A DNA stretch of 64,000 bases, taken from the NCBI GenBank assembly GCA_022818135.1, contig JAFMSR010000009.1:17196077-17260076 (forward strand), in the 5' to 3' direction. Shown here one piece after another: positions 23,100 through 35,875 of this stretch. Below the pieces are notes generated by a model that was not told where the DNA came from, made no database searches, and was given only the letters and a program-made list of their open reading frames with translations. This stretch comes from Saxidomus purpurata. Lineage: Eukaryota > Mollusca > Bivalvia > Venerida > Veneridae. Position 1 is the stretch's first letter. The number at the start of each line of letters is the position of its first letter. A program made the position numbers and the translations under genes.

Positions 23100-24125
23100 T
23101 GATGGTGCTCGTGATTAAATAAAATACAATAAAATGTCATTCATATCAACAATTTTACCGTGGCTTGCAGCCAATGGTACATTAGGCGCCCTATATCAAA
23201 AGGCTTTGTTGCATTTTACACACCATTCCCTGCTTGAGGGAATCGTGTCACATATTTCTGATATTTCTTATCAAATTATGTTGCTCCTTCATGTGCTGTG
23301 ATAGAAGCTTATATGCCTGTGATTTATCAATAAAATACTGTTAAAACAAATCTTCAAAGGATTTCATCTTTTAATTGTATGTAGAAAGCATGTTAACCTA
23401 TTCTTTTTTTGAATTTCTTCTCAAAGGCAATACAAATAAAACATTATTAGTAGAAAAGTCTCCTCAACATGAAAACTGTCATTAAATTAGGTGGTGCGGT
23501 GGTCGAGAAGTTCATATACAGGGGTTCTATCCCGGCCGAGGCACTGGAAATTTCAGAAACGTTTTTCAGTGTGTTCCGCCCATCAAGAGATGAACTGGTA
23601 AGAAACCCAAAGGCAGTATCACGTGTATCGGTGCTATACACCTGGCATGTAATAGAACCAAGGGGTCTATTCGAAATAGAGCTAGGGTCTGTTACTCGGA
23701 TTGGCTTGTATCTGCATCCGTCTCTGTCAGAATTCTTTGCAAATTCACCCACGAAGAAATCCTAGGATCGGCCGGGACTGTAAACATCTAAACAAACTAA
23801 CAACAAACAAAACGTGCTAGTGAATTCATACAGAGATAAGACAATAAATACAATAAAAAGTCGTACATATCATCCATTTTACCATGGCTTGCAGCTAGAG
23901 GTACATGTGGCGCCCTAATCAAATAAAAAGGTTTTGTTGCATTGTATACATCATTCATTGCTTGAAGATTTCTGATATCTGATCTAAAAGTTATGTTTGC
24001 TACTACATATGCTTTGAAAGAAGGTGATACACACCTACCCATACAATAATGGTAATAAAGTTGTAACCAATTATGTTTTCAAAAATCTATGATACGATTC
24101 CCTCAAGCAGGGAATAATGCATAAA
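23100..24125. repeat. Duplicated ~200-bp segment flanking a SINE, with inverted echo
   Basis: 23125-23305 and 23850-24020 are diverged direct repeats (shared 'tggcttgcag', 'ggcgccct', 'ttttgttgcatt', 'atttctgatat'). The hairpin attccctgcttgagggaat at 23224-23242 recurs in inverted form at about 24096-24114. The arrangement looks like two copies and a fragment of one small element with the SINE between them. Confidence 0.55.
23490..23815 (+). mobile_element. tRNA-derived SINE, family N
   Basis: Head 'gtgcggtggtcgag' with B-box-like 'ggttctatcccgg', a ~200-base body, then 'ggatcggccgggactgtaaa' and an AAC-rich tail 'ctaacaacaaacaaaac'. A 98-codon frame across it (23469-23765) is incidental. 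It differs from family M in head and body. Confidence 0.65.
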
Positions 24126-24211
24126 ATGTAAAATAATTGGGTATAGATGGTTACCAGTAGCTATAAGCCTTGTCAGATGAAAACATATGTATTACTTCAA
24201 GTGACCTAATC

Positions 24212-25172
24212 ATTTTTCAGCTCACCTGAATCATTCAGGATCACTCTCCGCCCGGCGTCCGTCGTGCGTCGTGCGTCCACCATTTCCCTCCTTCAAACAA
24301 TATCTCTGAAACCACTGGGTCAATGTTGATTGAACTTGACAGATATGTTTCTGTCAAAAAGCTCTATCAAACTTGTTCAAAGAATTCAACTACAAGGCCT
24401 AGAACTTAGATATTTAGCATGTAGCATTGCCTAGTGGATCTCCACAAAGATTATTCAAATTATGATCCCTGTGCAGGGAGTCACTCGATTTTATACTGGA
24501 TTATATAGGAAAACACTTTTTAAATCTTCTTCTCTTAAACCACTAAGCCTAGAGTTTAGATGTTCAGCATATATTATTGTCTAGTGGATCTCCACAAAGA
24601 TTGTTCAAATTATGATCCCTGTGCAGTGGGCACTTCATTTTATATAGGATTATAGAGGAAAATGCTTTTAAAATACTCTTTTCTGAAACGATTAGGCCTA
24701 GAATTTAGATGTTTAGCATGTAGCATTGCTTAGTGGATCTCCACAAAGATTGTTTAAATCATGATCCCTGTGCAGGGGGTCACTTAATTTTATAAAGGAT
24801 TATATAGGACAAACTTCTTCTCTGAAACCACAAGGCATAGATTTTAGATATTTAGCATGTAGCTTGGCCTAGTTGACCTTTACCAAGGTTTTTGAAATCA
24901 AGACCAACCAGTCATAATTGACTCTGCCCGAGGGGTCTCTCGATTTTACATAGGACAAGGATTTTATTAGGAAAACATAAAATCTTCTTGTCTTAAACCA
25001 CAAGATCAAGAGCTAAGATATTTGAACTGTAGCATTGTGTAGAAGACATATTTTTCAAATGATGTCCCCCGGGTCAAAATTGACCTTTCTTGAGATGTGA
25101 TTGCTTACCTACTTTTATACCCAATAGTAGGCAAATGAGCGATATAGGGCCATGTTAGCCCTGTTGTTGTAA
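24212..25172 (+). repeat. Repeat family B, most complete copy
   Basis: This copy retains a left end: 'tttttcagctcacctgaatc' followed by a GC-rich 'gtccgtcgtgcgtcgtgcgt' motif, then five tandem ~130-150 bp cores. It ends with 'gcgatatagggccatgttag' and the hairpin near 25147-25163. The left motif and the 3' hairpin define the element better than the truncated X-unit copies do. Pearl/HINE-like by architecture (inference). Confidence 0.65.
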
Positions 25173-25440
25173 TTATGACCATCATCATCTATTTTGTTTG
25201 ACTTTTTAAGACTTTCAACTATCTGACAAGCTTTTATGAAATAGGCCGAGATATTGTACAGTATGATCGAGTTTTGTAATAACTGGGGTAATGATACTCA
25301 AGTAAGTGATCGAATAAAACATACGCCACCCGGTCGCCGTTTCTAATAGTTGGATCCCTACCATAGCCATGTCGGTAGTGTCCTTTGGCAAGACACATAT
25401 AATTGCCTCTCTCTTCTAGGGTGATTCCATCTTGAATATT
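25173..25440. other. Orphan X-type upstream fragment joined to a beta flank without a gene
   Basis: 25225-25345 ('ggccgagatattgtacagta', 'acccggtcgccgtttct') matches the X-unit sequence upstream of gene 4 at about 41360-41470. About 100 bases later the sequence is the beta-type 3' flank. Everything that lies between them in other units (promoter block plus gene) is missing. A 'tagtgtcctttggcaagaca' piece between them looks like a SINE fragment. Confidence 0.6.
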
Positions 25441-26309
25441 AGTTTTGTAGAATTTTTTACAGTTTAATGCAAACACTACTTGTAATTCAAGCTACAGTAA
25501 ATGTTGAATAACAGTTTAATAAATATGTCACAAGAAGAATGAATTGCATTAATGTTGTGAATACATGTAACCAAGTATTTTGTTCTGCTGAATGGTAATT
25601 TTGTGTTTTAATTGCGTATTTTATATATATGTAAATATACTACAGTGTAGTATGTATATTAAATATATGGAATCACAGTTTACTCTGCAGGTTTCAATTA
25701 GTTTGAAAATGTTGATATCGTTCAGGAGTGATCTAGGAAAAGGGTGAGTGCACTATAGCAAGGAAAACCTTCACGTTTGATTGTGAATGAAATCGTCTAC
25801 TATAGATTCCAAGAAGTTAAATGTAACTATTGCTATATTCCGCCAAAGGGACAGTGATTTAGATTTAATCTGCGTCCGACAAAAGCTGTATCTAAGTATG
25901 TCTTTGGATGAATTCAATAAAAGCTACTCTTAGAAAAATTGTCGTGAAATGTTATTCACCGTATTCTTTGTAAAACATCAAGTGATATCCCTTGATACTT
26001 TCAGACAACTAAGTACTACATGTATATAATTATACTGTATATATACTGTCTTTGTGTATAAAACCCTTAAATGCCGGATATGTATTGCCTTTGAGTTTTA
26101 TACCTGAAGACAATATATATATAACTTGCAGGAGGAACTTCAGACAATCCACATATCAAATATCTAATCCCTGCGCTTTGAAGTTTCAGACAAGAGAATG
26201 GTCAAAGTTTGTCAGTCTGGCATGTCAGATTAAATAGGAAAAGGTTATTCCTACACATGTATATGTTAAACAAGTGAACATTGTGCAGTGGAATATGTAG
26301 TACTCATAG
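25441..26309 (+). other. Orphan beta-type 3' flank, no gene in front
   Basis: Aligns with 33155-33990 downstream of gene 3 ('acagtttaatgcaaacacta', 'tcattcaggagtgatctagg'-type landmarks, 'gctatattccgcc'). It contains the intact TTAA site (25830-25833) that is interrupted by an insertion in the gene 4 flank. Confidence 0.62.
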
Positions 26310-26650
26310 TTTTTCATTTATACATTCTATGCCCTAAGTGCAGGGTCAACTGTGACCCTGGGCACATGTTTTGCACACACTTGGTAGATGTGAACTAAGC
26401 AACAGAATGTTTGAACTCTGGGCCCAGTGGCTACGGAAAAAATGTTCAAGGTTTTTCTCATGTAAACCTTTGTAAAATAAGTGACACTGGGTGGGCCATT
26501 TTGTGCCCAATGTCGCATGATTTTGAACTTTACCCAGACAGCATGATCTGAACAAACTAAGTCGAAAACAACTAGATAATGCAAATACACACCACTTTTT
26601 AAATTTAATTGTTGACGACGAACGGCGACGGGCACAGGCTTATCACACGG
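26310..26650. repeat. Repeat family C
   Basis: Landmarks 'cagggtcaactgtgaccc', 'ttttgcacacacttggtaga' and 'cgacgaacggcgacgggc' match the copies ahead of each family M SINE. Minus-strand frames of 69-102 codons here are incidental. Confidence 0.62.
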
Positions 26651-26719
26651 AGTATGGTGTACTCGGATGAACTAACTTTGGAATATTGTTATAATAGGTC
26701 TTACTGCTCTTCGTCGTTG

Positions 26720-26975
26720 TTGCAGTTGAACGAGTTTAGCGCCCGGTTCAAACGTATTTGGTCATTTTACACAGAAGGGCAGTTTACCTAAACATCGTTC
26801 CTGCGAAGAACCAATACTAGACTCTTATCCTCTATAAGAAACTGCCAACGTTACCACATAAAGAGACATGGTCGTTAGAAGGGCTCGAACCCAAGACCCT
26901 AAATCGATGAGAGGCTAAATTTGTTTCAAAACAGCAACTCTAACAACACGACCACGGAGGCGGACTGACTAGCTG
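26720..26975 (-). mobile_element. tRNA-derived SINE, family M
   Basis: Orthologous to 14130-14385: minus-strand head 'cgcctccgtggtcgtgtt' near 26965, B-box-like 'gggttcgagccc' near 26890, and tail at about 26735. Confidence 0.78.
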
Positions 26976-27146
26976 CTCTACATTATATCTGTAGTGATTC
27001 AAAGGGATTTTATATAAAGACATTTGCAAACAGTCTAAATTATCACACAATTTACAATACAATTCACCATTCCGTGATTATTAGTTAGTACTTATGCCAA
27101 ACAACGGATCTATTTTCAGCGATATCTTGTCTTAATCGGTATAGTT

Positions 27147-30100
27147 AACGTTTTATGTTATTAAAACGAAATAAATGTATGTAGTTCTAACTCACATTTA
27201 TAAAGTAATATTACCCTTCAAAATTTCCATCTTGAGTTATGGCCAAGAACGATGCTGAAAGCATAGTAAATACTTTGAAAACATGTAAATAATGAGTTGA
27301 GTTAATTCTCTTTTTGAGAGATATCAATTAAATATACAGTAACCTATCACGAAGGGTTGATGTCTCAATGTTTGGCTAGGATCGTCAAAAAATATTTTCA
27401 CTGACTTTCCGAATATATTCAATGGGAATAAAACTGATACAGAATCATATATACGTATGTATTGTTATTTTGGCAAAGTTAATTTTCAAGCAGTATAAAT
27501 CGTTGACTAATGTCTGTCTGAAATTATGACGTTCTCTTTGAAGTGTAATATCACTTTGAAGCGAAATATCACTTTTTTAAGTTTTTACGTGATACCGGTA
27601 AATTTTGTAAACAGTTACATAAATACGAACACGGACACTATTTCTGCTTTTAATAAAGTATTCGATATTTTATGAAAATGTGTTTTGCTCTTTATGTATC
27701 CCTGTATTTTCTGCCTGTTGAGTTTGGTTAACCATTATCATATAGGAGGCTTAATGTTACGTTTTGCACGGTTTAACGCCGTTTCAACCATGATAATTCA
27801 TTTATTGTACATGTGTACAGTTTCCGGAACGAACCAGTATTGAACCCTATCTCCCGTGTGAAGCTGCCAATTTTCTCACATAAAAAGACGTGGTCCGTAG
27901 CAGAGCTCGAGCTTATGACCCTCCATCATTTAGAGCTTACTGTGATTTCAAGTTATTTCTAGTGGTTATAACATTCCGACCATGAGGTTATGTAAGAGGA
28001 TTGTTTTAATCAGTCTTTTATTCAAAACTTAGAAGAGGCCAAAATCGAATGGAAAAGACAAAAAAAAAAAACTATTCGATCATGATACCATGCGAAAGGT
28101 AAAAATAAGTATCCTTAAAAAAGATTCACTAATATAGAAGCCAATGTGTTCTTCCGTTTTGTATGGTATATACAAGTGCTTCTTTTTATGTTGATTGCTT
28201 TCTGTCATTTTAGCAACGGTTAATGTAATCACCTCTAATCTCAAAATCTCTCAGCGTAAATCTTGAACTGTGTGCACCTTACCCTGTTAAACCAAATTAC
28301 TCACTTAAGGAACGAAATAGTTCGTAGCTTTGTTTCACTAAAATAGCAGCCTATGAGAGCGAGAGGGAGAACAATACATAAATAAATTGCGTAAATAGTC
28401 CGGTATATTTAAAGTCGTTTACCAGTATTTCCGTGTTAATTTAAATGTCATCATAAACATTAGGAAAATCGTATTACACTATGGTAAGGTACTTTTGAAT
28501 TTTAAATTACAAAATCAGTAAATCAACGAATTATTCCTGAAGTTGCCAACGCATGTATTTTCAAAAGTGCTCATACCTTAACATCGCGTAGACGCTTTAA
28601 ATTTCAAATCACGGTTATTTGCTATGCTAAAGTCCGTTTTATAATCCGGTATTTATATTCAGTCTTTTGAATAATGAAAACCCCTGAAAGCTTTTAAAAA
28701 TTGAATTCCCGAGAACTCCGCAAATTTGAAAGGTATGAAATGTTTATTTTTGTAATTTTCCCGTGTGCTTGGATAAAACTGCACCCCACGTGCATGAAAT
28801 ACCATGATGTCAATTAAGGAAGTGTGTCCGTTCGTCCTTCTTCGTTTCCGCTCAATGACATCTATAAGACCTATATTCGTCAAATTTCATATAATGATTA
28901 TTCTTACTGAGCAGATGGTCCCTATTGTCTTGGGGTAAAAAATAACTCATACCATGTTGTAAGCAAATGCTTCTGCCTTTTACACCAGTGTAGATCATGA
29001 TCAGCCTTGAGTATTTGTGCAGTCTCATCGTGATCTAGACTTTTCAGTTAATGAGCACCGTTTTAAACAACTTAATATACTATCTACAATAAAATACGTA
29101 CATTTGTACATTACCAGGGTATAGTTTAATGCATTAAGATACTTCTTTGTTGATTTTAATTTGTCACTGTGAACAATGTGAAATATGAACAATCAATAGT
29201 ATAAACAAAGGTTAGTTGGTTAGAAATATACAGGTATCCAAAGAGAAGCAAAATTACATAAAACGTTTTACATTTCTGAGCAGTTTTCTAAGCGAACAAT
29301 TTTTGTTTCTTCCTGGTTTCGAATTTTACCTAATTTTCTGTATTTAATTTTCAGACAAGATGTATGGAAACACGCCAGTTATTTTCATAAACTGTTATTT
29401 TTAAGCTACCAGTGATAAAATCTCAGTTTTACGTCATTCTCTGTGTTCCAGCATTCATGCAATGAAAAAACAGATTTTAAAAAACTAACGATAGGCATGC
29501 AGTGGAAATTACTTTTTTATGCTTTCAGCGAATTTTACAATTGATCTGTGGCTGATAAGCAATATTTTATATTTAGTAAATTATATACAGTTATTATATC
29601 AGACTTGATAGAATATGGCCACGCTACATGTACAGTGCATAATCACAAAAAAAACTCTTTGACGTCATATCTGATATAGAATTGGTAATTAATGTCAGAA
29701 ATAAAGGAGATAAATACGCTTAAAACAGTCCACGTCAGGATCAACTGAAAGAGGTAATAACTGAAACTCCCTAAAAAGGTTATACAACACGTATTATACA
29801 ATAATCAACTAATGTTGAGGTTGATATAATTATAGTTTCGTTCTCGGTAAATACCACTGTTAAACAGGTACGTAAACTATATATTGACCGAAACATTAGT
29901 GTAAATACCTCATAAAAGTAGTGAAAGTATGCGAAAATTAGCGCAAATGACATTTTGAAATCCGCGCACGTCTACACGATATAATCCAGGTATGCATATC
30001 TTTGCGGACCTCGCGGGTGATCGCAATCGTGTGCTACAATGTATATAATATATTCTTGACGATTCGAACGTGCAAGACGTAGAGTAAATACCATGAACTG

Positions 30101-30364
30101 TTTGATAAATATTCAGTATAACAATTTATATTTTGGTGCCAAAACATACCATGTAAACAGCTCTGAATGGTTTTTACTTTTACTTCACTCATAAGAAAAA
30201 CAATTACTGTAAAAGTATTTATTTGTAATAGATACAATTGTATTCACTTGTATTTGATCAGATAAACTAGTGAAATATTGTTGAAACACGAAAGCTACAG
30301 AAAAAGAGTAAATTTCTTCTGCCTACGAAATTGGCCAAAGTATTGTACACATTAGTACATTAAG
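27147..30364. other. Y cassette, second copy
   Basis: Homologous to 14563-19004 but lacking the 969-bp insertion and with smaller deletions around 29330 and 30090. Contains the SINE at 27765-27995. No conserved coding frame. Confidence 0.6.
27765..27995 (-). mobile_element. tRNA-derived SINE, family M, diverged
   Basis: Same insertion as 15165-15415, with an internal deletion. Minus-orientation landmarks 'ggtttaacgccgtttcaa' and 'agctgccaattttctcacat' are present. Confidence 0.63.
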
Positions 30365-32054
30365 ACCTTATAGGGGTCACGGACTAACTCGCAACAATGG
30401 GTGTAGTCATGGTATTTTATTCGTACTCATACAAATTACAACCATCATCGTTTGGCGGCAAAGTTAATGCAGGCATACCATCAGCCTAAAATTAAGACTT
30501 AAATGCTTTAAAAAGGCACGGGACAAAATACTTATTCAAATAAATACACGTGAAGCCTAGATTTAAAAGAAAAATTATACCGGCACTACTTCAAATTGTG
30601 CCATAAAGCCTTTCATTGTAATAACATTTTACTGTGCTATTTCATGTACGAGCTACATCATGCCAAACTAAATTGCGACGTTGTACGAAGATAAAACAAG
30701 CAAGTCGTTTTTGTAGCCTGGCAAGTTAATGAAATGCTTTTTTATGTCTGTTGAATAATGATAAGAAACATGAGTAGATATTTCCTAGAAATCATACTCT
30801 TAATTTATTTACTTCCAGGATGTTTTCCGTCCCACCCTGATTTATGAGGAAAACACTAAATAAGTTACTTATTTCTAGAGTGTAGCTGGAATCTACTTTC
30901 TGGGTACGCAAGACAAAGACATTCTTTTCGACGTCGCTTACTGTGCTACATTTACAAATGTTGAACTTTCCACATGCATAAATTTTACACCCATTCATGG
31001 ACTTGACATACATATTTTTCTAATAATTATGACATGTTTTTCCTTTGAAATACAAATGAAAAAAACTATTGCATGTTCACGTAAATAACATGTAAGTTCC
31101 TTTTGAAAGAGGATATGTTTGAAACGAGGTGTTTTTGACGAAAATCTTCTAAAATACCTTTTCTTCAAGTAAAAACTAGACTATAAAAGGAGTATGATAG
31201 TAAGTTCTCTTTACTGAAAGATTAACACGAACGACCAAATTGCTGTAATATGTTACTGCATGAAATTGCAAATAAAACCATCAGTCATTTGCTTGTAAAT
31301 GTCATATATTATGTTTATTCAGATCAACACGTTTTTATTGCATCCGGTAGGTCTTTCCTATCGGACGAAATTACTTAGATTTTTTATTGGCACTCTCCTT
31401 TTAAAGCTGCTCGTTCATAGTTTCCGGTGTAAAATGTCTCAAAAATGATTTATTACAACATAAAATGTTATAGTAAATGCTAGAACACAAGTGAAAATAA
31501 ACATAGCAGTTCAAAATGACGGCACATTTGGTTTGACGGCACTGCTAAATTATATATGTTAATTGGGATTTCAATGCGTTTGCAGCGCTAGATATGAGTT
31601 GGTAACGTAAACATTGTAATTTTGTTCTAAAACATGTTCATTTCAGACAGTTTGAAAAACTTTATTTTCTCACTAGCATCTGAGAGCGAGAAACTTTAAC
31701 ACTGACCTATGTACGAAGATAATATATCGACCATTTTGATGTAGATTTCATATCTATACACGTTTTAATGAGTGACACGAATTCACAAAGTTAAACCATA
31801 ACAATAAAAAAACACTGTTAGCTGTACAATGTAAAAAAAGGTGAAGAACGTTTTGCTACGCTCTTTAAATCTGAACAGAAATCCGACCATTATTTAAAGT
31901 AGGTACAACATAGCGGCACGTCAGTTTCTCGCTTGTTACTACGCAACATATTAATATATTTTGGTCAGGCGTTAAATATTGTGATTATACTGTAGCTACT
32001 GTTATTTGAGCTAATACATTTGTTTGATTTTATTTTTTGTTTTGAAAATTAAAC
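30365..32054 (+). promoter_or_regulatory. Conserved upstream/promoter-side block of lectin gene 3
   Basis: Homologous to the block before gene 1. The STAT-type palindrome is TTCCTAGAA at 30782-30790. The proximal part keeps 'acatattaatatatttt', 'gattatactgtagctactg' and 'ttttgaaaattaaac' before the ATG. Confidence 0.5.
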
Positions 32055-32831
32055 ATGGGATTATTACGCTGTGAATACTTACATTTATGTTATTTACTGT
32101 ACATCATTGTATCTGCTGCTACCTGTGCACCTCTGACGGACGGTGATGGCGTTGAACAAGAAAATGTGAATGGTGAAATGTTAATTAAACTTGGAGAAAA
32201 ACTGAAGTTACCAAGATTACAACTTCTTGGTAGGACTATCGAAAATTTAGAGAAAAAGCTTGAAGAAAAAATTTGCGACCTTCATCATTGCACGGCATGG
32301 ACTCAATGGCAGGGCTGTGACGCAAGACCAGGTCAGTTTGGCTCTAAATTCCGAACCCGTCAATGCGGGGTGAATTCAACCACTTGTGAGTTGGACACTA
32401 ATAGTAGAATAGAGAAAGATTCTAACATCTGTATCGGATTTTGTCCAAAAGAGTATAATGTGACAAAGAACGGTTATTGTATGAAGCTGTATGCTGATCA
32501 AACTCGGACACGTGATGCTGCTGAACAGCAATGCAAGAATGACGGTGGCCATCTCATTAACACAGATTCCGATGTTAAGTATGGTGATGTTAACAGTCTG
32601 ATACAAGGTTTTGCAAGTGCTATCTGGGTTGATGGACGAAGGAAGGATGTCAGCTCACCGTGGGAGTTCACGTATGGTTCCCAGAATAGTTACGTTAAAT
32701 GGAGCTCTGGTCAGCCAAGCAATGGATCCAGTGAGCTTTGTTTATATGCTTATCTGTCTAGTAGCAATGCACTAATAGATGACTATACTTGTGGAAGTTC
32801 TTTTTACGCTTTATGCGAAATAACTGAGTAA
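32055..32831 (+). CDS. Secreted TSP1-like/C-type lectin domain protein, copy 3
   Basis: An intact 258-residue single-exon frame. Signal peptide (LCYLLYIIVSAATCA), amphipathic helix with KKLEEK, TSP1-like module starting CDLHHC with WTQWQGC and FRTRQC, then the lectin domain with six cysteines. The WIGL region reads WVDG, the QPD site QPS and the WND site IDD before the penultimate cysteine. It has KWSSGQPSNGSSELC, close to gene 1 at the ligand edge although its downstream flank is beta type and its upstream is Y. It ends CEITE. A candidate AATAAA in the flank is at 33221-33226. As with the other copies, secretion and ligand recognition are inferred from domains; altered motifs argue against classical mannose/galactose binding. 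Confidence 0.93.
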   Translation: MGLLRCEYLHLCYLLYIIVSAATCAPLTDGDGVEQENVNGEMLIKLGEKLKLPRLQLLGRTIENLEKKLEEKICDLHHCTAWTQWQGCDARPGQFGSKFRTRQCGVNSTTCELDTNSRIEKDSNICIGFCPKEYNVTKNGYCMKLYADQTRTRDAAEQQCKNDGGHLINTDSDVKYGDVNSLIQGFASAIWVDGRRKDVSSPWEFTYGSQNSYVKWSSGQPSNGSSELCLYAYLSSSNALIDDYTCGSSFYALCEITE

Positions 32832-34009
32832 ACTGAGTATGTACGCGCGTTTCAGACGGATGACTGGTGATAAAATAGTTATACAAAATGTTGTTCAACT
32901 ATATTTGATATTTGCATTCTTGCTGAAAGCGTACTTTAGTTACAACATTCCTTCTGAAAGTCATTATCGAAAGACGGAAGAAGTGAAGTCTGAGTTCAAA
33001 CCGTATTACTGAAAAGAATCAATGTGAGTCCTTCTTAGAAAGATGAATAATGCAACATTTTATTGAAAGCTATCGGTACGTAAAGAAGACGTTTTAATCA
33101 ATATGTATATTGGGTGTACATCGCTAGTTTAGAAGTGAAATATCAGTTTTCTTGAAAATTTACAGTTTAATGCAAATACTACTTGTAATTCAAGCTACAG
33201 TAAATGTTGAATTACAGTTTAATAAATATGTCACAAGAAGAATGAATTTCATTAATGTTGTGTATGTATGTAACTAAGTATTTCGTTCCGCCGAGTGGTA
33301 ATTTTGTTTTTTAATTGCATATTTTATATATATGTAAATATACTAGTATGTATATTAAATACATGTATATGGAATCACAGTTTATTCTGCAGATTTCAAT
33401 TCGTTTGAAAGTGTTGATATAAATTATGAAAATATCAAAATCATTCAGGAGTGATCTAGGAAAAAGGCGAGTGTACTATAGCAAGCTAGACTTTTTCTTT
33501 AGTATTATAGATTCCTTATATTAAAGATAACTTAGAATGAAATAGTTGCTATATTCCGCCGAAGGCGCAGTGATATATATTTGACCTGCGGCCGTTAAAA
33601 GCTGTATCTAAGTACATCTTTGGATGAACTCAATAAAAGCTAAGCTTAGAAACATGTTATTAAAAAGGGAATTAATTGTATCCTTTCTAAAACACCATGG
33701 TTCGTCCCTTGATAATTTCAGTCAACTATGTACTATATATATTGTCTTTGTATAAAACCCGTAAAATGCCGGATACATATTGCCTTTGAGTGTTATACCT
33801 GAAGATAATATATTTAGCAGGAGGAAAACCAGACAATGCTACATACCAAGGCCTTTGAAGTTCGGACTAGAAAATGCTCATAGTTTTTCAGTCAGAAATG
33901 TCGTAAAATAAGAAAAGGTTTCTTCTACATATTTCTATTTTAAAAACAAAACAAGAGCACCTTGTGCAGTGGAACAAGTTTTTTGTTCAAGAAGTTTTCC
34001 AATTTTTTT
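32832..34009 (+). other. Beta-type 3' flank of gene 3
   Basis: Reference copy of the beta flank. The AATAAA at 33221-33226 is a possible polyadenylation signal, 390 bases past the stop. Matches the flanks of genes 4 and 5, the relic flank at 10639-11040, and the orphan flank at 25441-26309. No gene. Confidence 0.6.
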
Positions 34010-34340
34010 TTTTCATTTATAGGTCCTAAGCCATGGGAGCAGGGTCAACTGTGACCCAGGGCATATGTTTCGCACACACTTGGTAGATGTCAACTAAGCA
34101 ACAGACTGTTTAAATTCTAGACCCAGTTGTTCAAGGTTTTTCCTTTGTAGACCTTTAAAATTAGAAGATACCGGGGGCAATTTTGGGCTTAATGGCACAT
34201 GATTTGAACTTTATCCAGAGGGCATGATCTGAACCAATTTAATGGAAAACGACTAGATAATGCATGTAAACAAAACTTTTTAAAGCTAATTGCTGACGAC
34301 AAACGACAACGGACACGAGCTGATCACACTTGCCAAGAAT
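34010..34340. repeat. Repeat family C
   Basis: Same element as at 26310-26650: 'cagggtcaactgtgacccag', 'cacacacttggtagatgtca', then 'gacgacaaacgacaacggac'. Confidence 0.6.
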
Positions 34341-34404
34341 GAGTATGTTGTACTCGGGTAAATAAAATTGGAATAAAGCTATTATAACAGTTCGTTGTTG
34401 TTGT

Positions 34405-34635
34405 TGTTGTACGAATTTAACGCCCATTTCAATCGTATTTCGGTAATTCCAAACAGGCAGGGAGTTAACCTAACCGATACTAGACCCCTTTACTCCATAA
34501 GAAATTATCAACTTTCTCACATAAAGAGATATGGTCGGTAGCAGGGCCCAAACCCAGGACCTTCGATCTATGAGAGACTGCAGTAGTTTCACAACAGCGA
34601 CTCTAACCACTCGTCCACGAAGGCGGACTAACATC
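34405..34635 (-). mobile_element. tRNA-derived SINE, family M
   Basis: Minus-strand head near 34628 ('cgccttcgtggacgagtggt'). The tail at 34394-34415 is a GTT-repeat on the plus strand, i.e. (CAA)n at the SINE 3' end. Same insertion as in the other units. Confidence 0.78.
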
Positions 34636-34794
34636 TGTACTAATTCAAAGGGATATATAATAATGTACCTTTGCAAACAGTCTAAATTATCACACAATTT
34701 ACAATACAATGCACCATTGAGTGCTTACGCCAAACAACAGATACTAGTATATTTTCAGCGAATTGTGGTCTCAATAGTTTAAATCGGTAGAGTG

Positions 34795-35875
34795 TCCGTT
34801 TCATGCACGGGCGATCCTTAAAAAGTTTTTCAAACCCATACAGTCCCTTATATCACTCACCCGTGTTCCATTGCTGGTTTTTCTACATGCAACACATAAT
34901 ATCTCTGGAGAAACTACATGTAGTAAATGGTTGCACAATGAACTTTCCGATGAAATGTTTTCAAAATCTCAGAAATTATTTGAACGTTCGCTATATGCAC
35001 ATGTCGAAAAAACTAGTCCAGCCCCTTTGGATGGTTTTATCTTTTTTGGTGAATCAACATGGGTTTAACACTCTTGACAGAGGGTCATCTATAATAAGTT
35101 GAACATTTGACCAATTATTATCGAAGTAAAGAATTTTTATGTTTAAATTACAGACATACAGGGAAGTCCCGCACCTGGGGGCCACCTTTTTGGATGATTT
35201 AACATTAGAATTATACCTGCAAAATTATTTGAAAATGTGACCAGCTGATTTCGACAGTATTTGTTAAAGTTTATTTCATAGACATACCCGGAAAATTTCT
35301 GGACAACGATTTTTGACAAATCAATATGAAAGAACCATCTTGGTAGAGGGTCTCATAAGAATCATTCCTGTGTTATTATTTGATAATTCTATAATTATAG
35401 ACATGTAAGGAAAACTAGCCTCGTTTCCGCCAAATCAAATGAATCAAACCACGCTTCTGAGAATACGATCGTTTAAGGATTCTCCTGTACAGGTATATGT
35501 TACATAAACGAACACCGTGACAGGGCAGGTTTTGACCCGAGGGACATAATTCGAAGATACTGGTGCAGGAACACATATACAGCGTCAAATACAGAATACC
35601 AAAGCTTTGAGCCTTGCGGTTTTTGACTAGACGCTCTTTCAAGTTATCATTTGTTTACAATATCATCTATAATTTTGCATGGCATGTTATTCTTTTAACA
35701 ATTTGGTAAAGGATCACCAACAATAATTTCTGTATAATTCAACTACAGCTGCCGCAATGGTTAAGGTGAAGATGTTGTTTGAAGTAAAATGTTAACGACA
35801 CACAACACATGACGACAGATACACAGGGCCATCACAGTAGCTCAATGTAAGATTAAGTGAGCTAAAACGCTACTG
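34795..35875 (+). repeat. Repeat family A
   Basis: More complete than the copy at the left edge. It begins at 'tccgtttcatgcacgggcga', a stretch that itself resembles a tRNA-SINE head, passes through tandem cores with 'agacatacagggaa', and ends with 'gccatcacagtagctcaatg' and the agctca...tgagct hairpin. Frames of 65-99 codons at 34803-35102 are incidental. Confidence 0.6.

Noticed and set aside
23469..23765. Overlapping ~100-codon frames on both strands
   Set aside because: They lie inside a tRNA-derived SINE (family N).
26327..26635. 102-codon and 69-codon minus-strand frames
   Set aside because: They lie inside repeat family C; equivalents in other copies are disrupted.
32376..32606. 76-codon minus-strand frame
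   Set aside because: Antisense shadow of lectin gene 3.
34803..35102. 99-codon and 65-codon frames
   Set aside because: They lie at the left end of repeat family A, in different frames, and are not preserved in the other copies.
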